Below, in pieces: positions 8,670 through 16,375 of a DNA stretch of 39,520 nucleotides. Under the pieces are notes generated by a model that saw nothing but the letters and a program-made list of their open reading frames with translations, was not told the DNA's origin and ran no database searches. The DNA comes from ZC4RG30 sp046047615 (GTDB lineage Bacteria > Pseudomonadota > Gammaproteobacteria > Steroidobacterales > Steroidobacteraceae): assembly GCA_046047615.1 (NCBI GenBank), contig JBJOHO010000082.1, positions 1 through 39,520 on the forward strand, written 5' to 3'. The stretch's first letter is position 1. Every line of letters starts with the position of its first letter. The position numbers and the translations under genes are program-made.

Positions 8670-9461
8670 TCAGGGGGTGGGAAACTGGAAGCCGGCGCGA
8701 GCCAGACTCGCCCTGGCGGCGGGCGTCGAGAGGAAATCGATGAATGCCGCGGCCACCGGCGGCGCAGTCTTCATCTGCACCATGCGTTGACGCAGCGGCT
8801 GGTGCCAGGTGTCAGGTACCAGGCCGAATTCGCCGCGCCCTTCCAGTGCAGGTGAACGCATGAGCGACAGGGCGACAAGCCCGCCGTGTGCCCGCCCGGC
8901 GACCGCGAACTGCGCTGCCTGCGTGATGTTTTCGCCGAGCACGAGGTGTGGCTGGATCGCCGTCCACAGTCCGGCGTGTTGAAGCGCTTCGCGGGCGCGG
9001 GCGCCATAAGGCGCATGTTCCGGGTTGGCCATGGAGAATTTTCCCAGACGTCCGGATTGCAGCACCGCCCGCAGGTCGGACAGGCTGCCGTCTGCGCGCA
9101 AGGGCGATCCCGGCGGCACGAACAAGCCCAACCGGCCGATGGCATAGAGCCGCCCGCGATCGACCGTCAGCCCGGCGTCCGCCAGTTTGAAAACCAGCGC
9201 TTCATCAGCAGACAGGAATACGCCGAAGGGGGCGCCGCGCAGCAGCTGGGAGGCGAGTATGCCGGACGAACCAAATACCAGTCGTACGGGCCGGCCGGTC
9301 GCCGTTGTGAAGGTTTCAGCAATGGGCCTGAGCGCAAACTGCAGGTCAGAGGCGGCCGCAACCGTGAGCGGTCCCGTCGCTCGGGCAGTTCCCGCCCCGC
9401 TGGGTCGGGCAACGCCGCAGAGGGCCGCGAGCCCTCCCAGCAACACGCTCCGACGGTTCAC
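8670..9461 (-). CDS. modA: Molybdate-binding periplasmic protein ModA
   Basis: This periplasmic receptor of 263 residues delivers an oxyanion to ModBC. The N-terminus (MNRRSVLLGGLAALCG) has a twin arginine before the hydrophobic stretch, so Tat export is possible, with cleavage around residue 28. Binding-site motifs of the family are visible: AAASDLQFAL, FGSSGILASQL with the serine pair, GAPFGVFLSAD, and NPEHAPYGARAREAL with the conserved tyrosine. The start is GTG at 9461, 44 bases after the pilY1 stop on the same strand. Either it has its own promoter inside pilY1 or it is read through from the pil operon. Confidence 0.92.
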   Translation of the reverse strand: MNRRSVLLGGLAALCGVARPSGAGTARATGPLTVAAASDLQFALRPIAETFTTATGRPVRLVFGSSGILASQLLRGAPFGVFLSADEALVFKLADAGLTVDRGRLYAIGRLGLFVPPGSPLRADGSLSDLRAVLQSGRLGKFSMANPEHAPYGARAREALQHAGLWTAIQPHLVLGENITQAAQFAVAGRAHGGLVALSLMRSPALEGRGEFGLVPDTWHQPLRQRMVQMKTAPPVAAAFIDFLSTPAARASLARAGFQFPTP

Positions 9462-9505
9462 CGGGCCACCTGGTTGTCCATGGGCCCATCATACGCCGCG
9501 CGACG

Positions 9506-12500
9506 TCAGCGCAACTCACGCCAGATGACACGCCGTACGGAACCCACCCCCGGGGGTGGGACGGGCACCTGCAGCGAGGCCAGCACGGTGTCTGCCTCGG
9601 TGATGATGGCGATCAGTTTGCCGCCAGGCAGGCGCACCAGCGTCAGGCCGGTGCTGATGGAGTTGCCTACTTGCCAAGCCACCGCACGCGAGCTCTGGTT
9701 GGTGACAGCTGCCCCGCTCCTGTAGTCGAGGCTGTACATCCAGCTGGTGCCGCCCGCCACGCAGTAGTCGTCCAATGGCTGGTTGGCTACGGCCACCAGA
9801 GACCCCAGTTGCAGCCTTGGATCCACCGAGACCCGCTCGCCCACGGGAAGTTGGACATACCACCCGTTATGGCTGCTCCAGTCCACGGGCGATGGTGCAG
9901 GAATCGTACGGGGGCTGGTGTTCACGTCCAGCGACTGTGCGACCAGCCCTGCAGCCGTTGATGTCAGCACGCCGAGATCCGTTCCCGAGTCCTTGACGGC
10001 GAAAACGCCTTGCGCAATGGCTGCAGAGGGCGATGTGGAGGTGAGGTCCGAGAAACCGAGATAGCGCCCCGTGGCGACGTACACCACCCGGTGGGCGGTG
10101 CCGGTGGAGTCCTGGACCCGTGCCAGTTCCGGTCGGGTCGTGATCGGCAGATTGCCGGCGGTGGAGGAGGTGCGCCCGAGACGTGTCGCATCGGAGGCCA
10201 CCAGATCGAAACGCCACAGGTTGCCTGACAGGTCTCCGCCGTAGACGTAGCGGCTCGTGTTGTCGACCGTCCCGTCCTCGACGTAATTGGAAATGCGGAT
10301 GAGGCCGCTCAGGTTCGGATCGGCCGGAGAGCCTGCGGGCACGATTTCATCCAGCATCTCGCCCGTCACCGCGTCCAGGACATACAGCCTCGCGCGGGAA
10401 TCCCCGGGCGCCGAATTGTTGTAGCCGGAAGCCACGAGCGCCACCCAGCGACCATCGCCACTGCGTCGGGTGATGACCGGATTGCCGAAGCCCAGACCCA
10501 GGTCCGCGTCGGTGACCGTGCCCGCGGTCGCACCGAACTCCCACAAGGCACGTGGGGCATCAGGATCGGTGATGTCCAGCGCGAAATAGCCCTTGCCGCC
10601 GGCACCCAGTCCGCCGATGAGCACGGTCATCCAGGTGCTGCGTGAGGCATCGTAGACATCGCCCACCGACAAGGTGCCGTCAACGTAATAGCGGTGGTTG
10701 GTGGCGTAATCGGCATCGGCCAACTTGTGCAGCTCGGGAATGATGAGCGCTGGAACATAGGCCCAGCGCTCCGCACCGGTGTCGGCGTTGAACGCGTGCA
10801 GCATGCCGTCGTTGGCGCCCACGTAGACCGTGCCGCCGCGCGACTGGTTTGCGGCCAGGAAACCGAGATAGCCGTTGTCCCGGTACTTGAAGGGTGGCTT
10901 GCGCACGTAGGTCGGTGCGCTGTTGACAATGTCCCCCAGCGCATAGAGACGGTCACGGAACAACCTCGTTGTGTTGCCCACCTCGTCCTCCAGACCCTGC
11001 TGACCGCGAAGGAAATTGATCAGGGCTTCGGGAGTGGCGGCCGCCTGTTGGGCACCGTTCCAGAGCGTGTACTGCGACAGGGCGCCCCCCGGATTGCTGG
11101 GTCCGGACGAGAAATACCCGGAGTTGATTTCGGCGGCCAAGCGGCTGGCCGAGAAAGGCTTCAGCCGCGTTGCCGCGTCCTGCCCGGCCGTGCTGAACGT
11201 GTAGATGGTCCGCGTGTCGCTGTTGGGGGAGATGCGGGATTCCAGCTGGCTGCGGGCCGACCACTGGTAGGTCGTGGAGACCGCGCCTGTCACCAGATCC
11301 AGGGTGGAGGCAAGCAGCTCCCCCGTCCACAGTCCCGTGGTGTACTGCGCTGTGTACGCGAAGTTGTCTCCCGCCACCGGTTCCAGGCTGCTGGTCGCCG
11401 CCGCGGAGGCTGCCGCATTGCGGCGCAGGATGGTGGCCAGCAGGCGCGACAGGGCAGTGACGACGTTGTCCGGATCGGTTGCACTGAAGTACTGGCCGCG
11501 GCCATTGACGGCGGCATGCCAGAGGTCGTCGATGCGTGCCGCCGTCGCGTTGGCAATCGGGTCGGGCCAGTTCTTGGTGCCCTGGATGATCGCGTTGTAG
11601 TCGCTGGAACCACCGGAGAGGTAATCCTGGGCGAAATTCAACGTGCCACTGACGCCCAGACCCATCGTGAACGTGTTCATGTGCTGCCACGTGGCGTTGT
11701 CGCCGCTGCCGATGGGCACATTGTTGCTGGAGATGTCGAGGCGCTGCCCGTCATCGGTCAGGCCACCGAGCATGGAGGTGGGCCGCAGGTCTGACTGGTA
11801 GTAGTACTGTGCGATGTCGGCCAGCGTGTTCTGTGCTTTGGCGCTGTCCAGGTAGGGCCGTGGCGTGCCCGTCACGCCGTCGCGATCGCCGACATTGGTT
11901 GTCCCGTCGAGTTGCTTGGGGCCGTAGCTGCTGCTCTCCGCGTTCGTGTTCCAGTAGCCGTCTGTGGTGAGGATCGTGTAATTCTGCTGGCAGGAGTATT
12001 GGACCGGGTCGTTCACGCCCGTGATCAAGCGCCCCCCGTAGAGCCGTCCAGCCTTTGCCAGCGCGGCACGCAGTGGCGTAAAGCCCTGTGGCGAGCTGCC
12101 GTAGAGTTCATTGAACCAGGCGCTCTTTTGGGCTGCCGTGAATTTGCCGATGGCCAGGAATCCTGTCTGCGCGGAGTCGGATCCTGTATAGGAGATGGTG
12201 GAAAAGCCCACCCGGTATTCATCGTCCAGCTGTGCGAAGGCCCTGCCCGCCGCGGACTTCATCATGTTCATGCGCGTGCGGTAGTAGCTGTACCAGTTCG
12301 CGAAATTCTGCTTCTCCGCAGTGGTCTGCGGTGTGCGGATCGTATATGCACTGTCGGACTGGCAGGTGCTGCTGCCGGCAGCGGCGTTGGCCGTGTACTC
12401 CGCGTAATAATGCACTGGCACGGTGGCCGTGCTGGTGGTGGTCAGCGTCACGCTGACGCTCGAGCCACCACCGCTGCCAGTGACGCTTGCGTCATCGTCG

Positions 12501-13162
12501 TCATCCGGCTCGATGCGGTAGCTGTTGGCGTCGATAACCGTGATCGACAGGCTTTGGCCGTTGATGCGGCTCAGCCGGATGCCGTTGAAACTGGGAGAAC
12601 TAGAGCTCCCGCCGGTCCGGGCAACGCCGTTGAGGGTGATGCGGGCGCCGCTGGAAAGGCCATGGGCCACATGGGTGACCGTGACCCTGCTGCTGTTGTT
12701 GGTGGTGTAAAGCGGGTCCTGGCCGAGCGCGATCGTCTGGCTGACCTGCGATGTCTGCGTGGTGGTCGCGCCCAGGTCCACTGCGGCATTGCCGCTGCCG
12801 GCGGGGGAGAACCCGTCAGCCAGCGCGGCAGTGAAGCTGGCATTGGCATAGAAGGTGCCATCGGCTTTCGGTGGTGCCGTGTAGCTGATTCGCGGATTGT
12901 AGTAGATCGTGTTGTAACCGAAATTGCGGAAGCACCGCTTCGCGCGGTCGTCGTCGAGTCCATCCGGCATGTAGTCCCAATCCATGCTGCCGGAATCATC
13001 AAGGATGAAATACACATTGGGTGGCACACGGCGGGTCAGGCCCGACACCATGGGCGCCGGCGCAATGTCGACGGTCGCGGCAGCAGTGACCTGCAGCCCG
13101 CAGGACAGGCCAAGCAGCAGCCCCGGCAGGAGTCGCAGCAATGGCATGTGGAGGCAGCGCAT
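9506..13162 (-). CDS. pilY1: Type IV pilus tip/biogenesis factor PilY1 (PilC family)
   Basis: The 1218-residue exported protein has a signal peptide (residues 1 to about 28). A von Willebrand A-like region begins with a MIDAS-type motif (ILDDSGSMDWD, about 53-63) and includes TILTTDGYW. The C-terminal half (about 720-1180) is the PilY1 beta-propeller (YVGANDGMLHAFNADTG, VLIGGLGAGGKGYFALDI). PilY1 primes pilus assembly with the minor pilins and acts as tip adhesin and surface sensor. Between the first Cys-containing part and the rest of the vWA region (about 160-225) is an extra beta-rich insert resembling an FCCH-type module, ending in five aspartates. I chose ATG 13162 (GGAGAG upstream); a TTG at 13183 overlapping the pilX stop would add 7 residues. 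Confidence 0.93.
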   Translation of the reverse strand: MRCLHMPLLRLLPGLLLGLSCGLQVTAAATVDIAPAPMVSGLTRRVPPNVYFILDDSGSMDWDYMPDGLDDDRAKRCFRNFGYNTIYYNPRISYTAPPKADGTFYANASFTAALADGFSPAGSGNAAVDLGATTTQTSQVSQTIALGQDPLYTTNNSSRVTVTHVAHGLSSGARITLNGVARTGGSSSSPSFNGIRLSRINGQSLSITVIDANSYRIEPDDDDDASVTGSGGGSSVSVTLTTTSTATVPVHYYAEYTANAAAGSSTCQSDSAYTIRTPQTTAEKQNFANWYSYYRTRMNMMKSAAGRAFAQLDDEYRVGFSTISYTGSDSAQTGFLAIGKFTAAQKSAWFNELYGSSPQGFTPLRAALAKAGRLYGGRLITGVNDPVQYSCQQNYTILTTDGYWNTNAESSSYGPKQLDGTTNVGDRDGVTGTPRPYLDSAKAQNTLADIAQYYYQSDLRPTSMLGGLTDDGQRLDISSNNVPIGSGDNATWQHMNTFTMGLGVSGTLNFAQDYLSGGSSDYNAIIQGTKNWPDPIANATAARIDDLWHAAVNGRGQYFSATDPDNVVTALSRLLATILRRNAAASAAATSSLEPVAGDNFAYTAQYTTGLWTGELLASTLDLVTGAVSTTYQWSARSQLESRISPNSDTRTIYTFSTAGQDAATRLKPFSASRLAAEINSGYFSSGPSNPGGALSQYTLWNGAQQAAATPEALINFLRGQQGLEDEVGNTTRLFRDRLYALGDIVNSAPTYVRKPPFKYRDNGYLGFLAANQSRGGTVYVGANDGMLHAFNADTGAERWAYVPALIIPELHKLADADYATNHRYYVDGTLSVGDVYDASRSTWMTVLIGGLGAGGKGYFALDITDPDAPRALWEFGATAGTVTDADLGLGFGNPVITRRSGDGRWVALVASGYNNSAPGDSRARLYVLDAVTGEMLDEIVPAGSPADPNLSGLIRISNYVEDGTVDNTSRYVYGGDLSGNLWRFDLVASDATRLGRTSSTAGNLPITTRPELARVQDSTGTAHRVVYVATGRYLGFSDLTSTSPSAAIAQGVFAVKDSGTDLGVLTSTAAGLVAQSLDVNTSPRTIPAPSPVDWSSHNGWYVQLPVGERVSVDPRLQLGSLVAVANQPLDDYCVAGGTSWMYSLDYRSGAAVTNQSSRAVAWQVGNSISTGLTLVRLPGGKLIAIITEADTVLASLQVPVPPPGVGSVRRVIWRELR

Positions 13163-13179
13163 GGCAGTTCTCTCCAGGA

Positions 13180-13857
13180 TCAAAGGCTGACGAAAGTCTG
13201 CGCGTACAGCGTTGTGCGGCGCGGCCCGCTCACACGCACCGTGATGCGGTAGTAGTGCTGGGCCGATCCTGACAAGGCAATGGCCCCGTACTGTGCGCCG
13301 GAACGGGTACTGCCTTCGGCAACGCCACCCCGCAAACGCACGCAGGTCATGGGCGTGATGCCATCGGCCGCGAGCACGGCATTGGGGTCACCCGCCGCGT
13401 TGCACAGCCGGTTTATCACATAGTCGACCCGGTAGCCGGCAGGAATGCCGATGGAACTCGCCCTGAAGGCCGTCATGCCGCAGTTCGCACCCGCCGGGGC
13501 ATCGTCCCAGCCGACATCGTCCTGTGCTGAGGCGGTTCGGCTACCCGTCAGATCACAGGCATCAGCGCTCGTGGCGTAATACCCATTGGCACCCACGTCG
13601 TCCTGCAGGACACCATCCGCAGCGTGCCCGGACAGCCACGTGATTGCCGCCTCCGCTCCGGCATCAGAGGCTCCGCGGGCGGCATTCTGGAAGCCGATGT
13701 TGCCGGCGATGAGTGTGCTGGTATCGGTGGAGCGCAGCAGCGCCAGGGCTGCGAACGCCATGACCGTGATGGCCACCAGCACCATGAGCAGGGATATGCC
13801 CCCTTGGCGCGGCCGGATTCGTATGCTCCTGGAGTGGACGGTCACAATGGTGACCAC
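13180..13857 (-). CDS. pilX: Type IV pilus minor pilin PilX
   Basis: This 225-residue prepilin-like protein has a basic leader (RIRPRQGG, residues 13-20) and then a hydrophobic N-terminal helix (ISLLMVLVAITVMAFAALAL). LRSTDTSTLIAGN and AARGASDAGAEAA follow, typical of PilX N-termini. As in other PilX proteins, the Glu5 of major pilins is absent. It is expected to be processed by PilD and join the PilV/W/X/E tip complex that PilY1 caps. The start is probably GTG 13857, overlapping the end of pilW by 16 bases; no strong ribosome site is visible, so the exact start is unsure. Confidence 0.85.
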   Translation of the reverse strand: MVTIVTVHSRSIRIRPRQGGISLLMVLVAITVMAFAALALLRSTDTSTLIAGNIGFQNAARGASDAGAEAAITWLSGHAADGVLQDDVGANGYYATSADACDLTGSRTASAQDDVGWDDAPAGANCGMTAFRASSIGIPAGYRVDYVINRLCNAAGDPNAVLAADGITPMTCVRLRGGVAEGSTRSGAQYGAIALSGSAQHYYRITVRVSGPRRTTLYAQTFVSL

Positions 13858-14936
13858 GCCACATTGATCAGTGGGATGACGATCGACAGGACGTGGTAGC
13901 GGTACCTCGTTGCGTCGCCACTCAGCAGGCGCGTACGTTGCGAACCGTCCGCGTTGGCCCAGTACACGATCTGCGGAGTCGTCCCGGTCGCGCCGGGCTG
14001 GGCATCCCGGGTCACGATGGCGAGGCGCATCGCGCGGATCCGCCTTTCCTGGGCTACCGAGGGCGACTCCCAGAGGCCCGTGGCGTCGATCCAGTCGCTG
14101 ACTGTGGCGCTGCCTTCCGGAGCGATGCCGTACTGTGCCTGCAGGTCGAAGACCTGCGAGGCATAGGACTCGACGTTCTCAAGGCTCAGCGGCACGGGAA
14201 CGGAAAAGACGGGATACCCCACCAGATCACAAGTGTTGCCCGCAGAGGGCGGTGCAAGATCGCTGCAGACGATATCGAAACGCCACGGACCCTGAGGTCC
14301 AAGGTTGACGACGACGTCCTGGGGCCCGTAAACCATGGCGTTGGTGAACGCGGTGGATGGCGTGGCCGGATTGAAGTTGCTGTTGCTGGAGCGAAGCAGG
14401 CGCCAGGAGTTGCCTTCGGCTTCGGGAGCACTGGTCAGTTGGGTGAGCGTGCAGGTCTTGAGGCCGTCCGCACTGCCCGCCAGCAACAAGTCGCCTTCGC
14501 TGAGGCCAAACCGGCTGTCGACCGTGATGGCATCGCCTGGTGACCCCATCTCCTGCAGGATGGTGAGTGGTGCCCCTGCGCTGTCGCTTTGACTGCGCAG
14601 CACGTCCAAGCGGTCAGGCCCTGTCCCGCCATCGATGATCCGCAAACCATGCAGGGCGCTGCCATCAGCCAGCGTGCCATTGAAATGGATATTGACGCCC
14701 GACGCACAGAGCCGGCCCACGGGTGTCGTCAGGCCTGCACCGGCCATGCGCACTTCGCGCTGCAATGCTGCCAGGGCGAGGGCAGCATTCACCTGCGCAT
14801 CATTGCGCGCGCTCAGCCGCCGTTCGCTGGCGAGGTAGGTCGAGAGCATCTCGAGCGTCGCCAGGGCCGTGACCAGACCCAGGGCCAGCGCCACCATCAT
14901 TTCAACCAGCGTGAATCCACGGCTATCGAGGCGCAT
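13842..14936 (-). CDS. pilW: Type IV pilus minor pilin PilW
   Basis: The 364-residue protein has a class III prepilin leader MRLDSRG cut before FTLVEMMVALALGLVTALAT, with the conserved Glu at position +5. Its size fits PilW, the largest minor pilin. The globular part contains ALAALQREVRMAGAGL and several cysteines. The ATG at 14936 follows the pilV stop by two bases. The open frame extends upstream through pilV, but that portion is a shadow. The 3' end overlaps the pilX start. It is part of the initiation/tip complex for pilus assembly. Confidence 0.9.
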   Translation of the reverse strand: MRLDSRGFTLVEMMVALALGLVTALATLEMLSTYLASERRLSARNDAQVNAALALAALQREVRMAGAGLTTPVGRLCASGVNIHFNGTLADGSALHGLRIIDGGTGPDRLDVLRSQSDSAGAPLTILQEMGSPGDAITVDSRFGLSEGDLLLAGSADGLKTCTLTQLTSAPEAEGNSWRLLRSSNSNFNPATPSTAFTNAMVYGPQDVVVNLGPQGPWRFDIVCSDLAPPSAGNTCDLVGYPVFSVPVPLSLENVESYASQVFDLQAQYGIAPEGSATVSDWIDATGLWESPSVAQERRIRAMRLAIVTRDAQPGATGTTPQIVYWANADGSQRTRLLSGDATRYRYHVLSIVIPLINVAWSPL

Positions 14937-14938
14937 TG

Positions 14939-15310
14939 TCAGTTGCCGGTGACTGTCGCGGAGGCGGCGTAAGTGCGTGTCAAGGCGGTGCCCGGCGCGC
15001 GCCAGCTGATGGTGACGGACACCACATTGCCGGAGACGGCCACCGTCCGCCGGCCGTTCGGCAACTCGGCAATGGACTGGTTCGTCACGGCATAGCCTGC
15101 AAGGTTCTGGCGATCGACCCACATGCGGCCAATGCCATCCTCCGCCAACGCCATGGCTTGGGCGCGATAGCCGATGTCTCCGGCGTCCTTGACCGTTACG
15201 GCGAGGATGCGCAGCAGGGCCACGATCGAGATCGTGACCAGCGCCAGCGCCACGAGGATCTCGATGAGGGTGGCGCCGGCCTGCTTCCGGCGTGGCGTCC
15301 TGTCTGCCAT
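14939..15310 (-). CDS. pilV: Type IV pilus modification/minor pilin PilV
   Basis: The 123-residue minor pilin has leader MADRTPRRKQAG cleaved before ATLIEILVALALVTISIVALL (Glu at +5), followed by the PilV-type segment LAEDGIGRMWVDRQNLAGYA. It starts at ATG 15310, which overlaps the fimT stop (TGATG). An in-frame upstream start would add 15 residues without a better leader. It sits between fimT and pilW in one tightly packed operon. Confidence 0.88.
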   Translation of the reverse strand: MADRTPRRKQAGATLIEILVALALVTISIVALLRILAVTVKDAGDIGYRAQAMALAEDGIGRMWVDRQNLAGYAVTNQSIAELPNGRRTVAVSGNVVSVTISWRAPGTALTRTYAASATVTGN

Positions 15311-15828
15311 CACAAACAAGCCATTGTCTGGCCGGACGGTAGCGCCGGGTCGCACAGTCTCGCGGCACCCGTTGGCAGGACCTGCACGCGGAGCGCGCGG
15401 TAGTCACTGCTCGCACCGTTGTCATCCAGGCGTATGTCCAGTTGCTGCAGGCCGTTCGTGCCGTCCGGATCCGGACGCAGCGCGCGACCGGCGGCGTTGA
15501 AGGTCACCGCGACGCTGTTGACGGGAAGGGTGGCCACAAACAAGCGTGCAGAGGCTTCGCGGCTTTCGCCGCGCTGCAACACCACGTCGTTGTCGGCCTG
15601 GCGTATCGTCCAGCTGTTGCCATCGAGGACGAACCTGACCTCGCTGTTCAGGCGGATGGCCTCGGTTCGTGCCAGCGCCAAGCCGGACAGCAGTGAGCGG
15701 GCTGCGGCGCGTATTTCGCCATTGATCATGAAGCGCCGGAATGAGGGCGTGCCCACCGCAATCAGTATGGAAAGCACTGATATGGCGACCAGCAGCTCGA
15801 CGAGTGACAGTCCTCGCTGCCTGTTCAT
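15310..15828 (-). CDS. fimT: GspH/FimT-type pseudopilin
   Basis: The 172-residue protein has leader MNRQRG cleaved before LSLVELLVAISVLSILIAVG (Glu at +5). The GspH/FimT signature follows: FRRFMINGEIRAAARSLLSG, then LALARTEAIRLNSEV. The C-terminal part (VTFNAAGRA) matches the FimT/FimU fold. It overlaps pilE by ATGA upstream and pilV downstream. It could equally be called FimU; the two are not separable here. Confidence 0.9.
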   Translation of the reverse strand: MNRQRGLSLVELLVAISVLSILIAVGTPSFRRFMINGEIRAAARSLLSGLALARTEAIRLNSEVRFVLDGNSWTIRQADNDVVLQRGESREASARLFVATLPVNSVAVTFNAAGRALRPDPDGTNGLQQLDIRLDDNGASSDYRALRVQVLPTGAARLCDPALPSGQTMACL

Positions 15829-16253
15829 GGACAGGCCGAGCCTTGGCGGTCGATCCAGCAACTGCCGCTGCCCCAAGGTCCTTCCGTGCTGCGCAGCCCG
15901 GACTCGTCGATCGTGAAAATGAAGCCGTCGACAAGGCCGGCGCCTGTGGCAGTGATCAGGTAGGCCTCTGCGGAAGTCGCGCAGCTGATCGCGAAACGAT
16001 TGGCCGGCGCGGGGCAGGGGCCGCCCTCGTAGGTGCGGTTGTCGAGGTAGTACTGCTCGAGCGCGATGCGTCCGCTCGACAGGGCTGCCAGCGCCTCCTG
16101 CACTTCCCCGCGCCGGACATATTCCCGGTAGCTGGGCAACGCGACAGCGGCCAGCAGGCTCACAATGGCCACGGTCACCATCAGCTCGATCAGGCTGAAT
16201 CCGCCCGCGTGGCGTCGAGAGCCGGCGTCGCCAGCCTGGCAAGGGCACTGCAT
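15825..16253 (-). CDS. pilE: Type IV pilus minor pilin PilE
   Basis: This 142-residue pilin has leader MQCPCQAGDAGSRRHAGG cleaved before FSLIELMVTVAIVSLLAAVA, then PSYREYVRRGEVQEA, typical of PilE-like minor pilins. The C-terminus has a cysteine pair (GSCWIDRQGSAC) that may form the D-region disulfide. It is the first gene of the pilE-fimT-pilV-pilW-pilX-pilY1 operon, whereas in Pseudomonas aeruginosa pilE is last. A modest GGAA lies 6-9 bases before the ATG. An imperfect palindrome lies in the leader just upstream. Confidence 0.9.
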   Translation of the reverse strand: MQCPCQAGDAGSRRHAGGFSLIELMVTVAIVSLLAAVALPSYREYVRRGEVQEALAALSSGRIALEQYYLDNRTYEGGPCPAPANRFAISCATSAEAYLITATGAGLVDGFIFTIDESGLRSTEGPWGSGSCWIDRQGSACP

Positions 16254-16274
16254 GACTGTTCCGGTGGCGTTCCA

Positions 16275-16303
16275 CTCCTGCCGAGAAGGCTACTCCGCAG
16301 GAG
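16275..16303. promoter_or_regulatory. Imperfect dyad in the leader of the pil operon
   Basis: The 11-base arms CTCCTGCCGAG (16275-16285) and CTCCGCAGGAG (16293-16303) are complementary at 10 of 11 positions and flank a 7-base loop. The dyad ends 22 bases before the pilE start codon and about 75 bases after the glgP stop, both on the minus strand. No U-tract follows in the minus direction. It could be an operator, a leader hairpin, or a factor-assisted end to the glgP transcript. Confidence 0.5.
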
Positions 16304-16375
16304 GGGTCCGGACTGTGCGCCAGTTAACGTTCATCCTTGCCGCTGCGGATGGCAGGCCGGGAGAACTCCACCCGG

